Of a stretch of DNA of 64,000 bases, positions 17,829 to 26,970 are shown piece after piece; the stretch's first letter is position 1; the number at the start of each line of letters is the position of its first letter. The notes under the pieces are model-generated. The model saw nothing but the letters and a program-made list of their open reading frames with translations, was not told where the DNA came from and made no database searches. The stretch spans positions 19,737 to 83,736 of the forward strand of contig ALYD01000015.1 in NCBI GenBank assembly GCA_000513555.1, given 5' to 3'. This DNA comes from Lachnospiraceae bacterium JC7. Its GTDB lineage: Bacteria; Bacillota; Clostridia; Lachnospirales; Lachnospiraceae. Both the position numbers and the translations under genes were made by a program.

Positions 17829-20800
17829 TCAGTTATTATCATCGAGCTTTGCGATGTCGATAAGGTGAAGCTCTGATGATTTATTTTCAAGTGAAGTTGC
17901 GAGAGCCTTGGCCGTATCGATGGCGGTGAGAACATTAACACCTGTCTCTACTGCGTTTCTTCTGATAACAAAGCCGTCCTTGCTTGCCTCTGCGCCTTCC
18001 TTAGGAATATCTATAACAATATCAAGCTCATGTCCGAGAACCAGATCCAGGATGTTAGGTGACTCCTGCTCTACCTTACGAACCTGATAGCACTTTACAC
18101 CGCCATCGGAAAGAGCCTTGAAGGTACCGTGTGTAGCGAAGATTCGGTAGCCGAGATCCTCAAAACGCTTTGCGATAGGAACTATCTCAGCCTTGTCCTC
18201 ATCCTTTACTGTGATGACCATGTTCTTATACTTCGGAAGCTGTATTCCCGCACCCTGGAATGCCTTGTAAAGAGCCTCGTTGAAGGACTTTGCGATACCG
18301 AGACACTCACCTGTAGACTTCATTTCAGGTCCGAGGCTGATATCTGCGCCCTTGATCTTCTCGAAGGAGAATACAGGCATCTTAATCGCATAGTAGTCCG
18401 CTTCCTTCTGAAGTCCCGGCTCATAACCCAGCTCTCTTATGGTATGTCCGCAGATTATCTGTGTTGCCAGAGGAACGATAGGTATGCCTGTTACCTTACT
18501 GATGTAAGGTACTGTTCTTGAAGAACGTGGGTTCACCTCGATGATATAGACATCATCACCGTCAGCTATAAACTGAACATTTACCATACCGATAACATGA
18601 AGTGCCTTTGCAAGACGCTCTGTATAATCGATAACTCTCTGCTTTGCAGCCGCGCTTAATGAGCGCTGAGGGTAGATGGAGATGGAGTCTCCTGAATGGA
18701 TACCTGTACGCTCTATATGCTCCATGATTCCCGGGATAAGGATGTCATGTCCGTCACAGATGGCATCGACCTCAAGCTCTGTTCCTCTTATATACTTATC
18801 TACAAGTATCGGATGCTCCTGAGCTATCTGGTTGATCTCTCCGATATACTCATCTATATCCTCGTCGCAGATGGCTATACGCATGCCGGCTCCGCCAAGT
18901 ACATATGAAGGACGTACAAGCACAGGATAGCCAAGCTCTCCTGCGGCCTTCTTTGCCTCCTCGGCAGTAAACACTGTCTGACCTGCCGCACGCTGGCAGC
19001 CTGTCTCCTGAAGGATGGCATCGAATCTTTCACGGTCCTCTGCAGCATCCACATCATCCTGCTGTGTTCCGAGGATAGGAACTCCCATCTTCTCCAATGC
19101 ATCAGCAAGCTTGATGGCTGTCTGTCCTCCGAACTGAACCACTGCTCCGTCCGGCTTCTCCACATCAACAACGTTCTTTACATCCTCAGGTGTAAGAGGC
19201 TCAAAGTAAAGCTTGTCTGCGATATCGAAGTCTGTGGAAACAGTCTCAGGGTTGTTATTTATAATTATAGTCTCGTAGCCTTCCTTTTTGAACTGCCATG
19301 TGCAGTGCACGGAACAGAAGTCGAACTCGATACCCTGACCGATACGGATAGGTCCGGAACCGAGTACCAGTACCTTTTTCTTCTTTGCCGGATCACGGAA
19401 GGCGCCTAACGACTCATTCTCGGAGCCGAATACGCTGTAGTAGTAAGGCGTCTCAGCCTCAAACTCGGCGGCACAGGTGTCAACCATCTTGAAGGCTGCG
19501 TGAATGTCATACTTGTCGCGCATTTCTGCGATCTCGTCCTCTGTGTAGCCTGTGAGACGGGCGATGACATTGTCAGGGAACTCTATTCTCTTTGCTTCAC
19601 GGAGCAGAGTCTCATTCATGGACTCACCCTTCAGACGGTTCTCCATGTCTACAAGGATCTTTATCTTATCTATGAACCACTCATCGATCTTTGTGATATT
19701 GTGGATCTCCTCATAGCTGTAGCCTCTTCTGAGGGCCTCTGCGATTACCCAGATACGGCGGTCATCCACTCTGTGAAGGAGCTTGTGAAGGTCGTGATCG
19801 TCAAGGTCCGAGAAGTCATAGGAAAGCAGTGAATCCACATGCTGCTCCAGTGAACGGATGGCCTTCATAAGACCTCCCTCGAAGTTGTTGGCGATGGCCA
19901 TAACCTCACCAGTAGCCTTCATCTGGGTTCCGAGAGTGTGCTCTGCTGTTATGAACTTATCGAAAGGAAGACGGGGCATCTTTACTACCACGTAGTCAAG
20001 CATAGGCTCGAAGGATGCATAGGTCTTTCCTGTTACCGCATTTTTTATCTCATCAAGTGTGTATCCGAGAGCGATCTTCGCAGCAACCTTAGCAATAGGA
20101 TATCCTGTTGCCTTTGATGCCAATGCTGAAGAACGGGACACACGCGGATTAACCTCTATTACACAGTACTCCATGCTCTCAGGATGAAGGGCGTACTGTA
20201 CGTTACATCCTCCGGTGATACCGAGCTCTGTGATGATATTGAGAGCTGAGGTACGGAGCATCTGATACTCCTTGTCTCCCAGGGTCTGGGAAGGTGCAAC
20301 TACGATGGAGTCACCTGTATGAACTCCTACAGGGTCAATGTTCTCCATGTTGCAGACTGTGATAACATTACCGGCTGAATCGCGGATAACCTCGTACTCA
20401 ACTTCCTTCCATCCTGCTATGCACTTCTCAACCAGAACCTCATGAACTCTTGAAAGTCTGAGACCGTTCTCAAGTATCTCTGTACACTCCTCACGGTTCT
20501 CAGCGATTCCTCCGCCTGATCCTCCAAGGGTGTATGCAGGACGAAGTACTACAGGATAACCGATCTCCTCTGCAACTCTTAATCCGTCTTCAACTGAATG
20601 TACTACCTCTGAAGGAGCAACCGGCTCATGGATCTTCTCCATGGTCTCCTTGAACATGAGACGGTCCTCTGCCTTCTTGATGGTGAGGGCTGTTGTACCT
20701 ATGAGTCTTACATTGTGAGACTCAAGGAAGCCTGACTCATCAAGTGCCATGGCGAGGTTAAGACCTGCCTGACCACCCAGAGTAGGGAGGATGGAATCCG

Positions 20801-21044
20801 GCTTCTCCTTCTCTATAAGTCTTTCCAGAACATCTATGGTAAGGGGCTCGATGTAAACGTGATCTGCGATATCCTTATCTGTCATGATGGTGGCCGGGTT
20901 CGAGTTGAGAAGAACTACCTCAACTCCCTCTTCCTTAAGTGAACGGCAGGCCTGTGTTCCCGCATAGTCGAACTCTGCGGCCTGACCGATAACTATAGGT
21001 CCGGAGCCGATCATCAATACTTTCTTAATGCTGTTGTCCTTCAT
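17829..21044 (-). CDS. carB: Carbamoyl-phosphate synthase large subunit
   Basis: ATP-dependent synthesis of carbamoyl phosphate from bicarbonate and ammonia delivered by CarA, feeding pyrimidines and arginine. The product has 1071 residues, full length. Two homologous ATP-grasp halves are evident: the first begins KVLMIGSGPIVIGQAAEFDY, the second KVLVLGSGPIRIGQGIEFDF near residue 560. Both carry the ATP-binding glycine-rich loops (LGGSGGG and LGGAGM). The C-terminal about 140 residues form the MGS-like allosteric domain where UMP and ornithine bind in characterised enzymes. It starts 4 bases after the carA stop, showing translational coupling. Confidence 0.97.
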   Translation of the reverse strand: MKDNSIKKVLMIGSGPIVIGQAAEFDYAGTQACRSLKEEGVEVVLLNSNPATIMTDKDIADHVYIEPLTIDVLERLIEKEKPDSILPTLGGQAGLNLAMALDESGFLESHNVRLIGTTALTIKKAEDRLMFKETMEKIHEPVAPSEVVHSVEDGLRVAEEIGYPVVLRPAYTLGGSGGGIAENREECTEILENGLRLSRVHEVLVEKCIAGWKEVEYEVIRDSAGNVITVCNMENIDPVGVHTGDSIVVAPSQTLGDKEYQMLRTSALNIITELGITGGCNVQYALHPESMEYCVIEVNPRVSRSSALASKATGYPIAKVAAKIALGYTLDEIKNAVTGKTYASFEPMLDYVVVKMPRLPFDKFITAEHTLGTQMKATGEVMAIANNFEGGLMKAIRSLEQHVDSLLSYDFSDLDDHDLHKLLHRVDDRRIWVIAEALRRGYSYEEIHNITKIDEWFIDKIKILVDMENRLKGESMNETLLREAKRIEFPDNVIARLTGYTEDEIAEMRDKYDIHAAFKMVDTCAAEFEAETPYYYSVFGSENESLGAFRDPAKKKKVLVLGSGPIRIGQGIEFDFCSVHCTWQFKKEGYETIIINNNPETVSTDFDIADKLYFEPLTPEDVKNVVDVEKPDGAVVQFGGQTAIKLADALEKMGVPILGTQQDDVDAAEDRERFDAILQETGCQRAAGQTVFTAEEAKKAAGELGYPVLVRPSYVLGGAGMRIAICDEDIDEYIGEINQIAQEHPILVDKYIRGTELEVDAICDGHDILIPGIMEHIERTGIHSGDSISIYPQRSLSAAAKQRVIDYTERLAKALHVIGMVNVQFIADGDDVYIIEVNPRSSRTVPYISKVTGIPIVPLATQIICGHTIRELGYEPGLQKEADYYAIKMPVFSFEKIKGADISLGPEMKSTGECLGIAKSFNEALYKAFQGAGIQLPKYKNMVITVKDEDKAEIVPIAKRFEDLGYRIFATHGTFKALSDGGVKCYQVRKVEQESPNILDLVLGHELDIVIDIPKEGAEASKDGFVIRRNAVETGVNVLTAIDTAKALATSLENKSSELHLIDIAKLDDNN

Positions 21045-21048
21045 TCTC

Positions 21049-22158
21049 TCATGCCTCCATCATCTTCATAAAACGATCAAACAGATATGCGCTGTCCTTA
21101 GGTCCTGGACAAGCCTCCGGATGGTACTGTACCGTAACGATGTTCTTGCCTACATACTTAAGGCCTTCATTTGTACCGTCATTTACATTGACAAATGCCT
21201 CCTCACATACCTTCGGATCCAGTGACTTGGGATCAACTGCATAACCGTGGTTCTGGGATGTGATATAAACACGGCCGTTTGAAAGATCCTTTACAGGATG
21301 GTTTCCGCCGCGGTGACCGTACTTAAGCTTGAAGGTATCAGCGCCTGTCGCCAGAGCCATGAGCTGGTGTCCTAAACATATTGCGAAGATAGGAACCTCT
21401 GAATCGTAAAGCTTCTTTATCTCCTTAATGATGGACACATTCTCCTTAGGATCTCCCGGTCCGTTTGAGATCATGATTCCGTCAGGATTCTGACTTAAAA
21501 TGGTCTCTGCTGTTGTATCCGCAGGATAAACAGTCACATCACAGCCCTGTCTCTGGAGGGATCTGATGATATTTCTCTTTGCTCCCACATCCAGGAATGC
21601 CACCCTCTTGGGATCCTTGCTTCCTGTGTATCGTGTTCCGTCAGGATTCTCCGCCTTTGCAACATAAACTCCCTTTGTTGTAGTCTTTGCCACAACTCCT
21701 GTCACAGAGTATTCCTTTATCTTTGAAAGGACATCCTTTAAGGCATCACCGTTATAACGTCTGGTGGTGACCATACCGTTCATGGTTCCCTTGTCTCTAA
21801 GGATCTTTGTAAGGGCTCTTGTATCGATTCCGGCGATGCCCGGTATATCATTTTTCTTTAAAAAGTTCTGGATTGTATTCTCAGATCTGAAATTGGACGG
21901 CATGCGTGAGAGCTCACGAACTATGAATGCGTCCAGCCATGGGCGTTCCGACTCCATATCGTCGTAACAGATACCATAATTTCCAATCAAAGGATATGTC
22001 ATGACAGTTGCCTGTCCGGCATAAGAAGGGTCCGTCAAGACCTCAAGATAACCGGTCATGGAAGTGTTGAATACCACTTCGGAAATGACCTCTTTCTCAG
22101 CACCGATTGATGTTCCTTTGAAAACAGTTCCATCTTCAAGAATCAGAAATGCGTCCAT
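21049..22158 (-). CDS. carA: Carbamoyl-phosphate synthase small (glutaminase) subunit
   Basis: Class I glutamine amidotransferase that hydrolyses glutamine and channels ammonia to CarB. The 369-residue form starts MDAFLILEDGTVFKG. The nucleophile Cys is in FAICLGHQLMALATG and the His-Glu pair in VQYHPEACPGP. The frame remains open 90 bases farther upstream to 22248, but GGAG five bases before the ATG at 22158 and homology to the family N-terminus fix the start. It leads the carA-carB-arcC operon. The 220 bases upstream hold a hairpin after dapF and no obvious PyrR-type or terminator attenuator. Confidence 0.96.
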   Translation of the reverse strand: MDAFLILEDGTVFKGTSIGAEKEVISEVVFNTSMTGYLEVLTDPSYAGQATVMTYPLIGNYGICYDDMESERPWLDAFIVRELSRMPSNFRSENTIQNFLKKNDIPGIAGIDTRALTKILRDKGTMNGMVTTRRYNGDALKDVLSKIKEYSVTGVVAKTTTKGVYVAKAENPDGTRYTGSKDPKRVAFLDVGAKRNIIRSLQRQGCDVTVYPADTTAETILSQNPDGIMISNGPGDPKENVSIIKEIKKLYDSEVPIFAICLGHQLMALATGADTFKLKYGHRGGNHPVKDLSNGRVYITSQNHGYAVDPKSLDPKVCEEAFVNVNDGTNEGLKYVGKNIVTVQYHPEACPGPKDSAYLFDRFMKMMEA

Positions 22159-22341
22159 TGTTTCTCCTTCGTTTTGTAAAAACTTGTTGTCAAGCTTTAT
22201 GGCCTTAAGTCCTCTCAAAAAAATGGAGATGTATAATGCACCCCCCACCTTTTATCTGATTCCGATACCTAAGTCCAAAGCTATTCACTGAAGAATGTAT
22301 TTCCCCGGTAAAGCTTATCAGCCTGACTTATATCTTAAATC

Positions 22342-22360
22342 CACCGGTATGTGACCGGTG
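22342..22360 (-). terminator. Hairpin between dapF and carA
   Basis: CACCGGT (22342-22348) pairs with ACCGGTG (22354-22360). The tail GGATTTAAG is poor in U, so read-through from dapF into carA is possible. Confidence 0.4.
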
Positions 22361-22379
22361 AACTTAAAGCAGCATATAA

Positions 22380-23216
22380 TCAAACAGGGAAATCTCCGCT
22401 GAAGACTTCCACCGCAGGTCCTGTCATGAAGCAGCGGCCTGTAGCAGATTCATATTTAATTTTTAAATCTCCGCCTATAAGGTGAACCGTTACTTCTGTG
22501 TCAGCCTTAAGCTTTCCTGCCATGCATCCCGCTGCAACAGAAGCAGTTGCTCCTGTACCGCAGGCAAGGGTCTCTCCCGAGCCCCTTTCCCATACTCTGA
22601 AGTCGATCTCTGTCTCGGAGATCACCTTGATAAACTCTGAATTTACCTTGTCAGGGAAGCGCTCATGAGTCTCAAAATCATGCCCATATAAAAGAAAATC
22701 CAAATCAGAGACCTCAGAAACATTAAGCTCAGGATTATCAGACAGAAAATAGATCGCATGTGGATTACCGACATCAATGCCGATGAAACGTAAATGCATC
22801 CCATGAACAGTGATGTCTTCAGGAAGCTCGGAAGTGAGTTTCGCAATTCCCATATCAACTGTTGCGTGGGTCATTTTCCCGTTGTCTGTATAAAGCTTAA
22901 TTTTCTTAAGTCCCGATTTGGTATCGATGACTGCTTCATCACGATCATTAGGAATAATGCCGTGATCATAAATATATTTCGCGACACAACGTATACCGTT
23001 GCCGCACATATTACCTTCGGATCCGTCCAGATTGAACATATGCATATAAGCATCTGCCTTGTCGGATGGCTCGATAAGGATGAGTCCGTCTCCGCCCACA
23101 CCGAAGTGCCTGTCGGCGATCTTCACCGCAAGGGAGGATGGATCCTTAACACTTTCCGAAAAGCAATTTACATATACATAGTCGTTTCCGCAACCCTGCA
23201 TCTTTGTAAATTTCAT
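22380..23216 (-). CDS. dapF: Diaminopimelate epimerase
   Basis: PLP-independent racemase converting LL-DAP to meso-DAP for lysine and peptidoglycan. The 278-residue product carries both catalytic cysteines: C71 in EGNMCGNGIRC and C219 in GETLACGTGATAS, with the expected spacing. The N-terminal MQGCGNDYVYV is typical. It stands alone with its own upstream region, followed by a weak hairpin and then carA. A meso-DAP dehydrogenase gene (43739-44722) in the same window gives the cell a second route to the same product. Confidence 0.96.
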   Translation of the reverse strand: MKFTKMQGCGNDYVYVNCFSESVKDPSSLAVKIADRHFGVGGDGLILIEPSDKADAYMHMFNLDGSEGNMCGNGIRCVAKYIYDHGIIPNDRDEAVIDTKSGLKKIKLYTDNGKMTHATVDMGIAKLTSELPEDITVHGMHLRFIGIDVGNPHAIYFLSDNPELNVSEVSDLDFLLYGHDFETHERFPDKVNSEFIKVISETEIDFRVWERGSGETLACGTGATASVAAGCMAGKLKADTEVTVHLIGGDLKIKYESATGRCFMTGPAVEVFSGDFPV

Positions 23217-23344
23217 AGGTTATCCTTTTTAATTCAAATTTTCAATATAATATCAAAATTACTCCGCCAGTACAATATAAATAATATACATATAATGAAT
23301 TTTTGTTTGAACATGAGGGAATAGCCAGCACAAAACATAAAGTA

Positions 23345-23386
23345 TGACCCCGGCAGAGCAATGGATTCCATGCTCTGCCGGGGTCA
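23345..23386 (-). terminator. Terminator of the liv operon
   Basis: A perfect 16-bp stem: TGACCCCGGCAGAGCA (23345-23360) with TGCTCTGCCGGGGTCA (23371-23386), 10-base loop. The minus-strand tail TACTTTATGTTTTG is U-rich. Confidence 0.85.
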
Positions 23387-23402
23387 TGTATACTTACCTG
23401 AC

Positions 23403-24110
23403 TTATTTCTTCTTTCCGAGATAAGCTGCCTTGATATCATCGTTTGCAAGAAGCTCCTCACCGGTTCCGGAAAGTGTGATACGGCCTGTCTCCATAACGT
23501 AGGCCTTGTCAGCTACCTTCAGTGCCATGTTGGCATTCTGCTCGATAAGGAGGATGGTGGTTCCTCTCTCCTTATTTATCTTCTTGATGATGGAGAAGAT
23601 CTCCTGAACAACGATAGGTGCAAGACCGAGAGACGGCTCATCCAGCATCATGATCTCAGGATTTGACATGAGAGATCTTGCTACAGCAAGCATCTGCTGC
23701 TCACCGCCTGAAAGTGTTCCCGCAAGCTGCCAGTTACGTTCCTTGAGTCTCGGGAACAGATTGTAAACATTTTCGATGTCCGCTGTAAGATCGTCGTTTC
23801 TAAGATACGCACCTATCTTGATGTTCTCAAGAACAGTCATATCAGGAAATACTCTTCTGCCCTCAGGACAAAGCACTATTCCCTTTCCCACACGCTTCGC
23901 CGAAGGCATGCTGGTTATATCTTCACCATCCAGACTGATGGTTCCGGAGCTTGCCTTTACAAGTCCGGCTATGGTACGGAGAGTCGAAGACTTTCCGGCA
24001 CCGTTGGCACCTATAAGTGTAACTATGGAATGATCCGGTACCTCGAAGCTTATTCCCTTAACAGCCTCGATTCCACCATAGTGTATTTTAAGATCGTCTA
24101 CTTTAAGCAT
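23403..24110 (-). CDS. livF: Branched-chain amino acid ABC transporter ATP-binding protein LivF
   Basis: Cytoplasmic ATPase subunit of the high-affinity Leu/Ile/Val importer, 235 residues. Walker A is GANGAGKS, the ABC signature LSGGEQQML, and Walker B IMMLDEPSLGLAP; the last is the LivF-type sequence. Its start overlaps the end of livG by 8 bases. It is the last gene of livK-H-M-G-F and is followed by a strong hairpin. Confidence 0.95.
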   Translation of the reverse strand: MLKVDDLKIHYGGIEAVKGISFEVPDHSIVTLIGANGAGKSSTLRTIAGLVKASSGTISLDGEDITSMPSAKRVGKGIVLCPEGRRVFPDMTVLENIKIGAYLRNDDLTADIENVYNLFPRLKERNWQLAGTLSGGEQQMLAVARSLMSNPEIMMLDEPSLGLAPIVVQEIFSIIKKINKERGTTILLIEQNANMALKVADKAYVMETGRITLSGTGEELLANDDIKAAYLGKKK

Positions 24111-24882
24111 CTTCAGAACCTCCCAGATATGCTTCTATAACTTCAGGATTGCTTTGTATCTCATCAGGTGTTCCCTGTGCGATCAGCTTACCGAAATTAA
24201 GAACATAGATACGCTCGGAGATCTGCATAACCAGATCCATATGATGCTCGATCATGAAGATACTGAGATCGTACTGGTCACGTATCTTTACGATGAAGTC
24301 TGTGAGTTCCTGAGTCTCCTGAGGGTTCATACCCGCTGCCGGCTCATCCAGAAGAAGGAGCTTAGGCTGTGTGGCAAGAGCTCTCGCTATTTCCAGATGT
24401 CTCTGAAGGCCGTAAGGAAGGGATGATGCTATCTCATCCTTCAGTTCATAGAGTCCCTGCTCCTTAAGAAGCTCTGCTGTCTCTTCACGCATACGGCGCT
24501 CTTCCGCAAAATTAAGACGGAGTGTGGCGGAAAAGACATTATCCCTGGCACGAAGATGCTTCGCGATAAGAACATTATCAAAAACAGTAAGATTTGAGAA
24601 CAGACGAATGTTCTGGAATGTTCTCGCGATTCCAAGCTTTGTTATTTCATCCGGTGATTTTCCTTTAATACTGCTGCCGTTAAAGCTCACGCCTCCGGAT
24701 GTAGGTGTGTAAATTCCTGTAATACAGTTAAATGCAGTTGTCTTTCCTGCACCGTTAGGTCCGATAAGAGCAACTATCTCACCCTTATTCACATCAAGAG
24801 AAAGATCATCAATAGCTCTTACACCGCCGAACTGCATAACAACATTCTGCATCTGAAGGACATTCTGTATGTTATCACTCAT
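24103..24882 (-). CDS. livG: Branched-chain amino acid ABC transporter ATP-binding protein LivG
   Basis: Second ATPase subunit, 259 residues. Walker A is GPNGAGKT, Walker B LLLLDEPAAGMNPQET. The ABC signature is degenerate: LPYGLQRHLEIARAL replaces LSGGQ, as is common in LivG. Signal-type H-loop EHHMDLVM is present. Its start overlaps livM by 4 bases (ATGA type), indicating coupled translation. Confidence 0.95.
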   Translation of the reverse strand: MSDNIQNVLQMQNVVMQFGGVRAIDDLSLDVNKGEIVALIGPNGAGKTTAFNCITGIYTPTSGGVSFNGSSIKGKSPDEITKLGIARTFQNIRLFSNLTVFDNVLIAKHLRARDNVFSATLRLNFAEERRMREETAELLKEQGLYELKDEIASSLPYGLQRHLEIARALATQPKLLLLDEPAAGMNPQETQELTDFIVKIRDQYDLSIFMIEHHMDLVMQISERIYVLNFGKLIAQGTPDEIQSNPEVIEAYLGGSEDA

Positions 24883-25988
24883 CTTGCCGCGCCCTCCACT
24901 TTCTTAGCTTTCTTTTTTCCGAAATTTTTGAAGAAACCGATTATTCCGTTCCAGCTGAACTCGTTTGTTCCCATAAGTCCCTTTGAATAGAAAAGAACTA
25001 CTATCATAAGGAGTATGGAGAAAATGACCATACGGAAGCCCGGTCTGAAAAGAGGAACGTTAATGCTTCCGATATATAAAGGCTCATCGAAGAAACGAAG
25101 TATCTCTCTTCCGGCTGTTACGATAAATGCACCGAGAACAGATCCTGTCACTGAACCGATTCCTCCGATAACAACGATGAGGAGGATGTCGTAAGTAAGT
25201 GCTACCTGGAAGGTCTTACTGTCGATGGATCTCATGAACATGGCAAGCATTCCGCCGCTGACTCCCGCAAAGAAGGAGGAGATAACAAAGGACAGCTCCT
25301 TGGTCTTGAAAAGATTGATACCCATAGCCTCAGCCGCGATCTCATCCTCTCGTACAGCCTTGAACATACGTCCATAGGAAGAGTTAATGAGCAGCACCAT
25401 GAATCCGATACATATAGCAGAAAGGATCAGAGGCTGGAAAATACTGGTAAATCCCGGAATGGACTTAAGACCATATGATCCGTTTGTGATGGTATCGAAC
25501 TGAGGTGCCGCGATACATGCACGGATGATCTCTGCAAATCCAAGGGTTGCGATGGCAAGATAATCAGACTTGAGTCTCAGTACCGGAAAGCCTATAAGTG
25601 CTGCAACTCCTGCAGCCACAAGACCACCCAGGATCATAGCCACAATAACAGGAAGCTCTATATTTGCGATCACCGGATTGATACCTGAAATATAGTAAAC
25701 AGACGGTCTCTGCGAAACAGGTATAGTGAAGATCGCTGTAACATAAGCACCAAGTGCCATGAAACCTGCCTGTCCCAGTGAAAAAAGTCCTGTAAAACCA
25801 TTAACGAGATTCATGGATACCGCTACTACCGCATACACCATGGAACGCTCGATAATGGAGATCATATAACTGTATGTATACTTGTTTGCCTCAAGGTATC
25901 CGCAGATACCAAGTACAAGGGCGATAAGAAGAAGACTCAGAATGATATTTCTTCTTTTTTCCTTATTGACTAATTTATTTGCACTCAT
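24879..25988 (-). CDS. livM: Branched-chain amino acid ABC transporter permease LivM
   Basis: Membrane permease of 369 residues with 8-10 hydrophobic helices. The family phrases GLFSLGQAGFMALGAY and DYLAIATLGFAEIIR (the latter containing the coupling region) are clear. GGIGSVTGSVLGAF is the second conserved loop. The gene lies 12 bases after livH and overlaps livG. Confidence 0.95.
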   Translation of the reverse strand: MSANKLVNKEKRRNIILSLLLIALVLGICGYLEANKYTYSYMISIIERSMVYAVVAVSMNLVNGFTGLFSLGQAGFMALGAYVTAIFTIPVSQRPSVYYISGINPVIANIELPVIVAMILGGLVAAGVAALIGFPVLRLKSDYLAIATLGFAEIIRACIAAPQFDTITNGSYGLKSIPGFTSIFQPLILSAICIGFMVLLINSSYGRMFKAVREDEIAAEAMGINLFKTKELSFVISSFFAGVSGGMLAMFMRSIDSKTFQVALTYDILLIVVIGGIGSVTGSVLGAFIVTAGREILRFFDEPLYIGSINVPLFRPGFRMVIFSILLMIVVLFYSKGLMGTNEFSWNGIIGFFKNFGKKKAKKVEGAAR

Positions 25989-26000
25989 CTCCGTACCCCC

Positions 26001-26882
26001 TTAGACCTTATTTGTGGTCTTCTCACCAAAAAGTCCGGTAGGACGAACGAGAAGAATAACGATCAAAATAACAAATGTGAATGCGTCAGAGAATGTTGAA
26101 TACCCCGCAGCTACAAGTGCAGTCTCTCCCATTCCTATAAGGAAGCCTCCCACAACAGCGCCCGGTATGGAACCGATTCCTCCGAATACCGCCGCTACGA
26201 AGCATTTCATTCCGGGAAGTGAACCTGAAAAAGGAAATACAGTCATACGGTCTGTAAAGTAAAGAATGGAGCCTACAGCAGCAAGTATGGAACCGATTGC
26301 AAATGTTATGGATATGGTACGGTTAATGTCGATACCCATAAGAGAAGCAGTCTCATAGTCCTTGGATACCGCTCTCATGGCCATACCCATCTTTGTGTGC
26401 TGTATCAGTGTTATAAGAAGATACACAAGGATCAGCGTAAGGACCGGTGTAAGGAATGTAACAAACGATGCAGAAAGACCGCCCAGCTGATATACCTTCT
26501 TAAGACCGGGTACCTCAGGATAGCCCATAGGAAGTGCTGTAAAAAGATATGTGGCAAGATTCTGAAGCAGGTAAGAAACACCTATTGCAGAGATCATGAC
26601 AGACATTCTTGGTGCAGATCTGAGTGGTTTGTAAGCAACACGCTCGATACCAACACCGAGAGCAGTCGTAACTATCAGCACTACAGGTAATGCGATGAAC
26701 CATGGAAGTGATGCCATTGCAAAGATCATGAAGTATCCTGCCATCATGAAAATATCACCATGAGCGAAATTGATAAGTCGGAGGATACCATATACCATGG
26801 TATATCCGATGGCAATAAGTGCATAAGCACCACCGAGCGAAATACCTGTCAGACACTGCTGCAGGAACGTTGTAAGAGACAT
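26001..26882 (-). CDS. livH: Branched-chain amino acid ABC transporter permease LivH
   Basis: Inner permease partner of LivM, 293 residues. Typical segments are GGAYALIAIGYTMVYGILRL followed by INFAHGDIFM, and AAVFGGIGSIPGAVVGG. About eight membrane helices are visible. It follows livK after an 88-base gap that contains a hairpin, a layout that usually keeps the binding protein more abundant than the permease. Confidence 0.95.
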   Translation of the reverse strand: MSLTTFLQQCLTGISLGGAYALIAIGYTMVYGILRLINFAHGDIFMMAGYFMIFAMASLPWFIALPVVLIVTTALGVGIERVAYKPLRSAPRMSVMISAIGVSYLLQNLATYLFTALPMGYPEVPGLKKVYQLGGLSASFVTFLTPVLTLILVYLLITLIQHTKMGMAMRAVSKDYETASLMGIDINRTISITFAIGSILAAVGSILYFTDRMTVFPFSGSLPGMKCFVAAVFGGIGSIPGAVVGGFLIGMGETALVAAGYSTFSDAFTFVILIVILLVRPTGLFGEKTTNKV

Positions 26883-26922
26883 AAGACTTTTCCCCTTAAA
26901 AATAAAATATCCTGAACATGGG

Positions 26923-26954
26923 AATCGAGTAGAGGATCATACCCCTACTCGATT
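26923..26954 (-). terminator. Partial terminator between livK and livH
   Basis: AATCGAGTAG (26923-26932) pairs with CTACTCGATT (26945-26954). On the minus strand it is followed by CCCATGTTCAGGATATTTTATTTTT, a delayed U-rich tail. Probably an attenuating or mRNA 3'-protecting stem. Confidence 0.6.
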
Positions 26955-26970
26955 TCGTTAATTTAAAAGA

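Noticed and set aside
22159..22379. PyrR- or terminator-type attenuator before carA
   Set aside because: Only one hairpin (22342-22360) with a poor U tail, adjacent to the dapF stop; nothing competing with it was found.
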